The position numbers and the translations under genes were made by a program. From NCBI GenBank assembly GCA_902702965.1, contig CACRXP010000177.1:547396-611395 (forward strand): a stretch of 64,000 nucleotides of DNA. Reading direction: 5' to 3'. This document shows positions 11,511 through 20,667 of this stretch, in pieces. Source of the stretch: Spirometra erinaceieuropaei (taxonomy: Eukaryota > Platyhelminthes > Cestoda > Diphyllobothriidea > Diphyllobothriidae). The notes below the pieces were generated by a model, which saw only the letters and a list, made by a program, of their open reading frames with translations, had not been told where the DNA came from and did no database searches. Every line of letters begins with the position of its first letter. The first letter of the stretch is position 1.

Positions 11511-13595
11511 ACAGTGCGTCAGAGAGACACCATGCGACACATCTCATGAAATGTTAAACGACATTCTGAGATTTGTTCTAGACTGGAAAGAATTACTAAG
11601 GGGGGACTGTTGTATTGATTATCTTGCGGTTTAGCCCCAGGATAGTCCGCTCACGCCAGGATGCCGACTTCTGAAAGAGCATCTTTCATGCCGCATGCCG
11701 AAAGTAGACTCGCTAAAAAGTACTGCTGGAGTAGTACGGTTTCTCTCCATTGACGTTCGATGTCCAAATACATTCTGTAGAAAACGTAAAAAATATACTT
11801 TCTTGTACTCATCCGGTAGAAAATTACATCTCATTAAATTTTCGTTAGAAGACAAGGTACCTTTCGGCTTCGAAGACGAGATTTTCAATTCCCGAATGGC
11901 TTTGAACTCGAACTTCAGTCAAACTTACGTTTATTGTTTTGAAAATAGGAATCATATGCTTCCGACGTGATAAAATTCATACAGTTGTCGATATTATTAA
12001 GATTTTGTTACACTCCACCCATAAAACTTTGCAGCGAACGTAGATGATACCGTAGACCTCATGAAAGCCATCCATAAACGCACAGAGCAAATGGTTCACC
12101 ACAAGCTAGCGCAATAATTTCTGAGAAGACTTAAAAAGTGAAATTTAAAAACTGGGGTATCTGAGAAAAAGTGTATGACAAACGTTGGGAGACCCACTGA
12201 TGGGTCAAACCCCCTCAGCAGCGGCAGAATTTTCGACACCGATTCTCAAAAAACAGTTAACACCTTAAATGCACCTAAAATCGATATTAGTTTGCGGTTT
12301 CACTCGTAAGCAGCCGCCTTTTGATTGTCTTCAACCTCTTCCTTTTCTCCTTGAGACCTTTGAGCGCAGCATCTAGATCAATTTACTAGTAAATGCATGA
12401 CTCATCGAATCCACGGTCTAGAGGAAGTCTCGGCCTTTCTTAAAATTTCAAACATCGACAATACAAATTTTGTCCCAAGCAAAGGTGTCTCCGGTGTCCA
12501 GGTATGCGTGATTATCTGAGAAAGTTGGCCTCGCCTCCTTATGGCAGTGGATGTTCGTAAATGCGTGTAGAAGCGAAATTTTCCGTTTGACCACCATACA
12601 CTGCACTGCAGGGCTAACATGAGATTTTTTGAACAAAATCCTCTTCATCTAAATACCCAACGCTGAGCGTAACGTAGTCATCGGTTTGTGTATCAATAGA
12701 ATTTGGTGTCGCCTTAGATGCCTTTCAGCAAGTCCAGATACATTTTTGAAGTAAAGAATTGTTCGCCAAGTATTAGGCGTGGGCTTCTCGTTGGAAGTAC
12801 CTCATTCTGTTTCCATTGATTCTTTCTGTCTCATGTATCTCCACGTAGTACTCGTGGTATCCTTCCTACGAGAATAATCCACACAAATAATTTGTTCGAC
12901 TAGCCAGCCTTCTTCATCGGATCACAGTCTTTTTGTGCACCCACGCAAATTATTAACTGCAGTCCGTTTGCGAAAGATAGAACGATCCCTCTTTTGGTGT
13001 AGAAAGACTTCCGCATAAGGTTCTTTGCAGTACATCGATCTGCGTAATGTTCTGTCAGTCTTTCATTATACAAGAGCATCTAGAAATTGGAATTTTTTCT
13101 GTCAACTTTATTTTCGAGTGCGGATTTCATCTCCCGCATTATTAGGCTAATAGTGTTGTGTAGCGTTTTCAGGTGGTCTTTTTTAACGAGCACAAGTGTG
13201 CCGTCCACATGATGTAGGCATATTTTAGGACTAGCTAACATAAGAGGGACTATTTTACTTTTTACTATTTTACTATTTTAACGAAAACTGACCTTTTTTC
13301 AAGATCTATGAGGACGTTTTTTGCTGCTAGATGAGTAGAGGAGAGAACATTTTTATGCATGTGCTTGAATTTATAAGGACATTGTAAAACAACGGAGGAA
13401 AATTAAACTACTCCAGCACTGTTTTTAGCGAGTATGCTTTTTGCAGACGACTAGAAACGTACTCAGAAGTCCACATTCAGTCGTGACTGAAACATTCTGG
13501 GATAAAGCCAAAAGATAATCAGTATTACAGCCCCACCTAGTCAAATCCTCCAATCAGAATTTTGGTTAACATTTCACGCTATACGTCACTTACTG
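11511..13595 (+). mobile_element. Divergent FB fold-back element split by a PLE
   Basis: Left arm: CAGTGCGTC at 11511, then ATCTCATGAAATGTTAA and TACTGCTGGAGTAGTAC at the palindrome position, continuing to a loop near 11930-12130. Right arm: resumes about 13340 (TGCATGTGCTTGAATTTATA, AAACTACTCCAGCACTG) and ends GTCACTTACTG at 13595. The normal 1-kb element has been opened by about 1.1 kb of foreign DNA, the minus-strand PLE. The changed palindromes (GTACTGCTGGAGTAG) and overall divergence suggest an old copy or a third subfamily. The strand is not reliable. Confidence 0.68.
12300..13260 (-). pseudogene. Degenerate Penelope-like element inside an FB element
   Basis: Read on the minus strand, the first half gives a decayed reverse transcriptase segment: HHVDGTLVLVKKDHLKTLHN aligns in kind with the PLE motif YVDDTFV-x-H followed by a counting helix, and NSNFxDALVYNER stands where PLEs have LPFLDVLV. 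The second half (minus frame 12402-12620) gives TAIRRRGQLSQIITHTWTPE and downstream residues resembling the GIY-YIG stretch of PLEs. The catalytic YVDD is changed to HVDG and frames are broken, so the copy is dead. It has no coding overlap with its host FB element. Confidence 0.6.
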
Positions 13596-14269
13596 GAGGG
13601 ATGTGCGGAAGCTTTTTGGTGCACTCGAATGATAACGCCCACATTCAGGAGTCATGTTTCCATGTCCGTAGACGAGTCGGCATCCATTCCAGCGCCATTT
13701 GACTTTCAACGCCGTAATGTACTTTGTTGTCTAAGATTTTTTTCAAAGTTCCATTGCAATATTCCAAGTTAATTATTACAGCGTCTCTCCACGCTGAGTG
13801 GCACATTACACGCAAACTGATATTTGACTGAAACAGTCGTTTAGGCACAATTATAAGTCGGCCTCCTCACTTAACCCTTTCTAGCACACCCCATCGGAAG
13901 GCAACCGAATAGCCACTAGTTTTCAGAACCATGCCTGAATAATCTAGTCAGTACGCAATCGTAGCCCAGTCCACATATCGCAGGCGCAAAATGTGCAACG
14001 CGAGATGCAGGAAGGCACTCCTGCTCCCCAGTGAATTTGTATCAAGTCGCTCCAATTGTTGACTACGAAGATCAACTGCCAACAACTGCGACTGCAACGG
14101 GAAGATGAGGTCGTGTGCGAAGACTGCGCCGCCAGCAACAAATGACGGATAGTGAACAGACACTGGCGTCTGACGAATAAGCAGCCGCGGCTGGACGGAC
14201 CGACAGTTCGACCGTCGTTACCGACGATGTCCACAGTATGCACCACAGTAAGATGAAGCAGTTAGTTTA
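13596..14269. other. No recognisable gene; unassigned DNA
   Basis: Minus-strand frames at 13645-13848 and 13944-14246 have no recognisable domain; two overlapping frames in the second region argue for chance. Confidence 0.4.
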
Positions 14270-14440
14270 TAGTGATAGCAGACTTGCGCAGCATTTACCT
14301 CACCCTCTCCTTCTCCCCCGTCTGAACTCGGCGTAAAAACAGAGTCAAGAAGACCGGAGGTGAGGGAAGGCGCAGGCGGCTGGTACGGCCGGACCCGCAT
14401 CTAGGCATGCCATCACACCCCCTGGCCCACAACATACACC
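14270..14440 (-). repeat. Dispersed family G, copy 1
   Basis: The reverse complement reads GATGGCATGCCTAGATGCGG, then TCTTCTTGACTCTG and, after a GA-rich stretch, TATCACTATA. The same order recurs at 26.7, 28.5 and 39.3 kb. The start is ragged and no tRNA-like head is visible, so the class is unknown. Confidence 0.65.
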
Positions 14441-14468
14441 TGACAAACTGGGAGTTTAAAGGTTCAAC

Positions 14469-14642
14469 ACCTATGGTTCCTTGAAGAAGAAGAAGACACG
14501 ATCGCCGGGACAAGAGGTTTATTAGTCTAACAGGCTAATATTAGTCTATTAGGCTAATAAAGCTCTTGTCCCGGCGATCGTGTCTTCTTCTTCAAGACTG
14601 CTTTCTGGGACTCGTCGCTTCGCTTCTATTACCTATGGTTCC
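14469..14642. mobile_element. Head-to-head PLE tails: 117-bp palindrome with 12-bp target duplication
   Basis: ACCTATGGTTCC occurs at 14469-14480 and again at 14631-14642. Between them, 14480-14596 is a near-perfect palindrome (arms of about 47 bp, GAAGAAGACACGATCGCCGG and its complement), followed by GACTGCTTTCTGGGACTCGT, which is the extended outer part of the right arm only. The arms match the PLE-type tails at 18.9-19.5 and 60.5-61.5 kb. The direct repeat is best read as a target-site duplication, so the inverted pair inserted as one unit. No coding sequence lies between the arms. Confidence 0.85.
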
Positions 14643-15113
14643 CTTAGTTAAACTGAAACTGAAAACGACAACAACACCAAGCAGGGGTCAGAAGGACGAC
14701 GAGGATGACTGAGCAGCCATGCCCAACGGGAGCGCAGGCGCATCTGCGGGCAGGGGACCATGTGTCAGGGAACTGCCAGTACATACCAGGCTGTGAGGGC
14801 CATGTTCTGCTGATACCGGCATAGGACACGCTTTCAGATCTTTTGGCCTTCTGACGGATCACCAACTCGACAAATGCGCTGCCGCATAAAATATTAGAGT
14901 AAGTAACGGTCTTAGGACTGGCAAACGCCCTTTGTCAACAAAGGAATCTTGATCAATTTTCCAACGCAATCCCGTATCCGTCTTTCGGCCGCAAGTCGCG
15001 TAGGGATAGCGTACAGCAATGTAGTTGCAAATGAAGTCAAGATGTTACGCTTTGCCTAATATTTGCAGTCTTAACCTTCTGCCAAAAGCTAGCAGCAAGT
15101 CAAATAAGGGAGG
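14643..15113. other. No recognisable gene; unassigned DNA
   Basis: One minus-strand frame (14644-14865) without recognisable motifs. Confidence 0.4.
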
Positions 15114-16117
15114 TACAGTAAGTGGGCTAACTCATGAAATCTCAACAGCAATTCCGAAAATGCGTTTTCGTTTCGAAGAAATAAATTAAGTAGGGTTGTA
15201 AAACCAATCATCATGCAGTCTAATTCATCATTTAGTCTAATTCAGTTATCCCAGGACGCCGGCTTTCGAACAAACGTTTTTCCGACTGCATTTAAAAACC
15301 ATAATCCGTAAAAAATGACTACTTAAGTAGCATGCATTTTTTCATTGATTTGCGATGCCCATAAAGAATCAATTATATCTCATAGAAAACATGCGTAGGA
15401 ATATTCATTCCTTAGCTGATTCAATAGAAAATTACGTCTTCCTTCAATTTTATACTCGAAGAAAGGGTATAATTTGATTTTGTAAAAACTTTCCGATTTC
15501 CGATTAATATTGAACCCGACCTGCCGTCACAGTTGCATTCAGGATTCCCAACCTACAAGCCGCATAATTTCCGCGTGCAGAAAGCCGTATAGTTCTTTAC
15601 CGTATTAAGAGAAGATCGTACGGGGTTCATTTAATTAAGCAGTGACTTTGAAGCACGTTGTTATCTTTAAAAGCCACATTGGTAAATGCAGAGACAAGAC
15701 GTTTTTATGAATGGCCAGTTCACGGTATAAGAAGATCGCACAAAAAGAAACTTTTTTTTAAAACCGAATCAAACCCTTCCTCTGAGTATAATATTAGAAT
15801 AAGACGTAATTTTCGAACGAATGAGTAAAAGAATGAATATTTTTATGCATGTTTTTCATGAAATTTTAGTGAATCTTTAAAGGTATCGAAAATAAATGAA
15901 AATGTGTTCTACTCAAGTAGTCATTTTCTATGCAGTATGGTTTCTGGATGCAGTTACGAAGAAGCTTTTTGAAAGCTGGCGTCCTAGGGTAACTGAATTA
16001 TTATAGAATTATGCTGCACAATGATTGCTTTTACAACCCTACTTTATCTATCTTTTCGAAAGAGAAACGCATTTCGAAATTTCTGTCGAGATTGCACGAG
16101 TTAGCCTACCTACTGTA
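15114..16117 (+). mobile_element. FB fold-back element, subfamily B
   Basis: Termini TACAGTAAGTGGGCTAACTC and GTTAGCCTACCTACTGTA, both with TA. The total is 1004 bp. The left palindrome is intact (ACTACTTAAGTAGCATGC, near 15318-15330); the right one is nearly so (CTACTCAAGTAGTC). The loop carries ATTGGTAAATGCAGAGACAA in reference orientation. Confidence 0.9.
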
Positions 16118-17190
16118 AGATCATAATGGTCGCTCCAGGCGTGATTGCTATCGTCAGTCAGCAGAGTTAGAAGTCTCGCGCGTAAAACCCCCGCACCGGT
16201 CTTTTTTGAACCAAGATACTTCATCACGTGTATCGCAAACTCCTGCTGTCGGATTCATTGAAAATCTCGTAAGAGACGCGTACACAGGCGTAGTATGCGG
16301 CCGTTGACATTGAAATGAAGACGGAACTTTCCATTTCAGCCTGTTAGGTCCTTTCAGCAACCTTTTTCCGATACTCCGCACACATTTAAGTCTTGACATG
16401 GAGTCTCTGGGAAACAAAAGTATTTGCGGCGAGGAATCATAACCCTACATAAACGCTGAACTTTTACCGAAGCTTAAGTGCCGACCAATGATATATTTTC
16501 ACGTCTAACTGAATTTATTCAGATAAAATGCGCCGTTTCTATCAGGTCTTGTACATCGCTCCGGGATCGGCATAGACAAGCCATGATATGCTGCTCATAT
16601 CCGTCTCACAAGACCGAGGGAAGGAATTAGATCATTTATTTTCGCGAGCGTGTTCATGCGAATCGAGGTCTTGTTGCGCTGCCGGTCGATTCTTTCGCAT
16701 GTTTTCTTCGTCGTTGCATTTGCTCATGTTTATTTTGAACTCTATGCGATATATCTCCCTTCTATTTTGGCATTAAATAAAACTTTCATTGTTCTACAAG
16801 CTATGAGTTCCCTCTTGCTGGCCACGTTCCAGCACACTCTCACCTCTTCAGGGAATTTTTTCACAAATCAGGAATAGGGCGAGGAAGCAGTGTTGATCGA
16901 CGTGACTTCGAACAGCCCACCGTTCGTCCACACGCAAACTTTTGCGAAATTTTGCCTGATATGCTCCCTACCTTGTAAAAAGTGCAACCAGAAGTGAAGC
17001 AAAAACTTAACTTAAACCAATCCGTCCCTTTATGCTAGGTGGAGAAGGGCGTTTAGTATTCATAACTGTCAAAATGTTCTTCCTTCTGGCCTCAGAAATA
17101 TAAGGAAAAGAACTGGGCAGTCTAACTGTAAAAACTGACCAATCAGCAACGCCCTGCACCTATCCCGTCGATCACATTGCACTCGTGATG
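16118..17190. other. No recognisable gene; unassigned DNA
   Basis: Frames at 16154-16417 (minus), 16588-16776 and 16650-16877 (plus) have no recognisable domain. The plus-strand frames are hydrophobic in places, but they overlap each other and show no start context or neighbours that would support a gene. Confidence 0.4.
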
Positions 17191-18174
17191 TACAGTAGGT
17201 GGGCTAACTCGTGAAATGTCAACCAAAATTCCGAAATGCGTTTTCGTTTCGAAAAGATTGATTAAGTAGGGTTGTAAAACTAGTCAGCCTGCAACATAAT
17301 TCTATAATGGTCCAGTTACCTCAGGATATCAGCTTTCGAATTAACTTCCTTCCGACTGCATGCAAAAACGGCTCTCTATAAAAAATGACTACATATGTAG
17401 CATGAACTTTTATCGTCGATTTTCGATGCCCCAAAATTTCCAATTTTATTTCATGGAAATGATGCAAAGAAATATAAATTCTTTGCCAATTCAGTAGAAA
17501 ATTACGTCTTCTCCTAATTTTATACTGGAAAGAGGGACATAATTCGGTTTTCAGAAAGTTTTCCAAGTAATTTTGAACCCGCTCCACCGTCACACTTGAA
17601 TTTAGGGTTTCCAAACTACATGCCTTATATTTACGGCGTATGGAAAACCTCATATTTCTCTATGGAACTAAAGGGGGACCATATAGGGTTCATTAAATTA
17701 AGCAGCGGATTTGATCCATACTGTTAACTTTACAAGCCACATTGGTAAATGCACAGACATGACAATTTATGAACGTCCGTTTCACGGTATTTAAAAGTCC
17801 CACAATTAGAAACTTTCTGAAATCGAATTATGTCCCTCCTTCGAGAACAAAATTAGAAAAGACGTAAGTATCTGCCGAATGAGCAAAAGAATGAATATTT
17901 CTATGCATGTTTTCCATGAAGTATAATAGGGCATTTAGGGGCATCGAAAATCACTAAGAAAAATTCATGCTACATAAGTAGTCATTTTTTTACAAGTTGT
18001 GTAATTTTTGCATGCAGCGGGAACGAAGTTCATTCGAAAGCCGGCACCCTGAGGTAACTGAAATATCATGGAATTATGTTGCAGGCTGACTAATTTTACA
18101 ACCCAACTTAATTAATCTTTTCGAAACGAAAACGCATTTCGGTTGATATTTCAAGAGTTAGCCCACCTACTGCA
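17191..18174 (+). mobile_element. FB fold-back element, subfamily B
   Basis: It begins TACAGTAGGTGGGCTAACTC and ends GTTAGCCCACCTACTGCA, so the right TA has mutated to CA. It is about 984 bp long. The left palindrome reads ACTACATATGTAGCATG and the right CTACATAAGTAGTC: both arms changed, and the left has changed to another palindrome, TACATATGTA. The 110-codon minus frame at 17321-17653 lies wholly in the arm and is not a gene. Confidence 0.9.
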
Positions 18175-18854
18175 TGGGACGACGTGGTCGGGCGGGGATC
18201 AACCTTGGATGGTCACGCCAGCATCGTTGATGCATTTAGATGAACATTGCAAAATCGCACGCTGGCCAGTGTAACCTACCGCACATACACTGCCGGCAAT
18301 TCCCATGCGCGAAGATGTGGCATTGGCGACGCTAACTGTGCTCGGTAAGGCAAGCACGACTGTAAGTAGTATCTAAGCAGTATACTGGCAGTCCTCGCCG
18401 AACGCAACGATGGACCCGGGAACTACTTCCACTCCTCACTGATGTGGCACCCAGCTCTCGTCTGCGGCTTCACAAAGCCGTGCTTAGCACGGCGAGCACG
18501 CCTCCGTAACCGTGTCTTACCGGCGGGCTAAACCGGATTAGGGCGTCCGACGCATGCGCGTCTTCACGCCCGATAGTCCTCAAATTTCACTCCACCCCCA
18601 CACCGTAAAGAAGAAAGTCTTACGGAGCGAGTGATATGAAAGCGCGTAGGCGGCCAAGGCCAACTTGGGTCGTCTTCCCACTAAAAAGTGCAATTCGGCA
18701 GTCGTCTGGAGGAGCTAAATAGACCTTCTTAGGAGTAGCGCTGCCAACGCCTTCGCGGGAGAGATGGCCCGAAAAGGTGTGCTAAAATTGTTGGTATAAC
18801 ACGTCGTCAGCATGCTGATCGAAAAAGTACAACAAACAGCAACCAACATTGCTA
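18175..18854. other. No recognisable gene; unassigned DNA
   Basis: GC-richer than the flanking FB copies but without a recognisable frame or a match to the other repeats. Confidence 0.4.
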
Positions 18855-18932
18855 ATAGAAGCGAAGAGGCGAGTCCCAGGAAGTTGTCTCAAAGAAAAAG
18901 ACACGATCGCTGGGACAGGAGCTTTATTAGCC

Positions 18933-18967
18933 TGACGTTTGGGATTCCTGCTCTGACCCATCATCAG
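18933..18967 (-). ncRNA. Hammerhead-ribozyme-like core, degraded
   Basis: On the minus strand, CTGATGA is followed by a short potential hairpin and then CCAAACGTC where GAAAC is expected. The first conserved box is intact; the second has lost its G. It is probably a dead copy of the motif at 19435. Confidence 0.35.
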
Positions 18968-19434
18968 AGACGAAAGCATATACTGGTGGTTAATGCACAA
19001 GGGTCTTTAGTATTTATAGGACACAGTCGCCATGCTATCGCATAATTATGAACATTCACGGCTCCCCATCATCCGAGATCGTAGCACTTGGTATGCAGCT
19101 TGTTTGATGGTCGACATTCCGGTCGTTAATTGCTGCAATTCCATCACGTGCGTTGGATGTTGGTGTGATGATTGCCCGACCATCTCATCCACCGACCCTG
19201 GCGTTGGCGAAGTCTCAGTACTGAGTATGGAAGGGGAAGGTCATTGCACTTGTTAATGGACTGGGGGCCAGAAAACCACGACTCACGCAGCTGCTTGAGT
19301 CAGCACAGCAAGCGCAACGATCCCTGATGAGGGAGGAGAGCCGCGAATTTTCATAGGTTTGTGGTTGCATGTTGACTTCATCCTATAAATACGGCAGCCC
19401 CTTGTGCATGAACCACCCGTATCCGTTTTTGTCT

Positions 19435-19468
19435 CTGAGGATGGGTTCGAGTAGGAATCCGAAACGTC
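19435..19468 (+). ncRNA. Hammerhead-ribozyme-like core in a PLE tail
   Basis: CTGAGGA (consensus CTGANGA) is followed by a hairpin in which GGGTT pairs with AATCC around a small loop, then CGAAACGTC. These are the two conserved hammerhead boxes separated by a stem II. PLEs are known to carry hammerhead motifs in their terminal repeats. An extra unpaired T after the first box and no obvious stem III make activity uncertain. Confidence 0.45.
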
Positions 19469-19539
19469 AGGCTAGTAAAGCTTTTGTCTCAGCGATCGTG
19501 TCTCCATCTTCAAACAATCCGCCATCCTCTCTGTGGGTG

Positions 19540-20382
19540 GCCAGAACACCAATGTTCACTGTGACACACTTTTAGACAAGCCGGTAAGTAAACCGACCTG
19601 AAAGGGGGACGGCTCTGGCCGCCTGAGAAATGACCCGCTACAAAATGGACATTTCGGCTCACAGTGAGTCCTGATTCCCTGAACAGGGCCAGCTGAAGGA
19701 AGTGGTTGTCGGATACACCTTCTTCTAGGGCGGCCGTCCATGAGCAGAGGGACTAGAATTCGGGGTCGCTTTTGCCACCAGGAACGACGTCGTGAAACGG
19801 TTGACCTGTCTGCCATAGTGCATCCTAAATCGTCCCACAACCACGAGGCTGGCTTTTCGCGAGAACAAACTGGCCATCATCGTCAGAGTTTATGCCACCT
19901 TCATGACCGACTCCGATGAGGCTAAGAACAGGCTCTACAAAGACCTGCACGCAATCCTCGAAACTGTGCCGAAGGCGGACCGACTGATTGTCCTTGTTGA
20001 CCTCAATGCTCGATCGCTATAGAATCGATTGTTGTAACAGCCATAGACTTCTCTTCCAGCAGGCCTGTGCGGAACACAGTCTTCTCCTGACCAACACCTT
20101 ATTCCGTCTTCCAATGCGTGAAAACGCGGCGCGAGTGCATCCTGGTTCGTATCACTGGTATCTGCTGGACTACGTCCTATTTCGAAGGCGAGATTGGCGT
20201 GACGTGTTCGTAACTAAGGCGGTGTGTGGCACCGACCCGCTGGACAAAGCACCACCTTGTCATCTCCAAGATGAAGCTCCAGCTGCAACCACGCAGACGA
20301 CCACAAGTCCAGTTAACATCAGACAAGTTGACAAGGATCTAGTGAAGGCCCCCAAGTATAACCAACTGGCCACAGTCACCTG
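19540..20382 (+). pseudogene. RTE-type LINE, apurinic-like endonuclease region (broken)
   Basis: Frames read in succession give an RTE endonuclease: NRPERGTAL and EQGQLKEVVVGYTFF near 19600-19730, then NKLAIIVRVYATFMTDSDEA and DADRLIVLVDLNA-like sequence near 19870-20010, then the ORF 19988-20455 with CAEHSLLLTNTLFRLPMRE and HWYLLDYVLFRRRDWRDVFV. In RTE elements this domain nicks target DNA for target-primed reverse transcription. The usual GDFN catalytic motif appears as VDLN, and several frameshifts and stops are present, so the protein is dead. The downstream reverse transcriptase starts again only after a MITE insertion. Confidence 0.82.
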
Positions 20383-20667
20383 TCCTACGGGAATGGTGGT
20401 AATAGGGGTTTTACGGGGAGGGACATCTGGGTGGTATTTTCAGTTCCAAAAATAAGGGGTTAGGTATTGCAAAGTGTGACCCAAAACTTAAAATATCCTT
20501 ACAATTGCAATCACCAACTTCCGTTAATTCTCATTGGTTGAATTCGCCTTGGCTACCTGTCGCGATCCAAACTGTTGGTTAGCGGTTAACTTAAATTGCT
20601 TTACACTTCAACTGTTTCTCATTGTTTACTCTTTAAATTTACCGCTATTGCCACAATTCCCGTAGGA
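20383..20667. mobile_element. 285-bp MITE inserted in the RTE element
   Basis: TCCTACGGGAATGGTGGTAA at the left (20383-20405) is matched as inverted repeat by the right end (20645-20667); 21 of 23 positions pair. The element separates the RTE endonuclease from its linker. It encodes nothing visible. A target duplication is not clear. No second copy is seen in this window. Confidence 0.72.

Larger units (their letters stand above)
18855..19520 (+). mobile_element. PLE-derived fold-back element (inverted tails)
   Basis: The left arm (about 18855-19070) carries the tail family in antisense: TAATAGAAGCGAAGAGG, GACACGATCGCTGGGACAG, AGCCTGACGTTTGGGATTCC. The right arm (about 19345-19515) carries it in sense, ending CCGAAACGTCAGGCTAGTAA and CAGCGATCGTGTC. 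A conserved CCTATAAATA lies inside the right arm near 19382. The 275-bp centre shows only faint PLE-like reading and may be heavily decayed. The left arm keeps an outer extension that the right arm lacks, as in the sibling elements at 14.5 and 60.5 kb. I could not find a convincing direct repeat at its edges. Confidence 0.7.

Noticed and set aside
17321..17653. 110-codon minus frame
   Set aside because: It lies entirely in one arm of an FB element and has no counterpart frame kept in the other copies.
18175..18854. GC-rich region as an rRNA fragment
   Set aside because: No conserved rRNA core sequence is recognisable.
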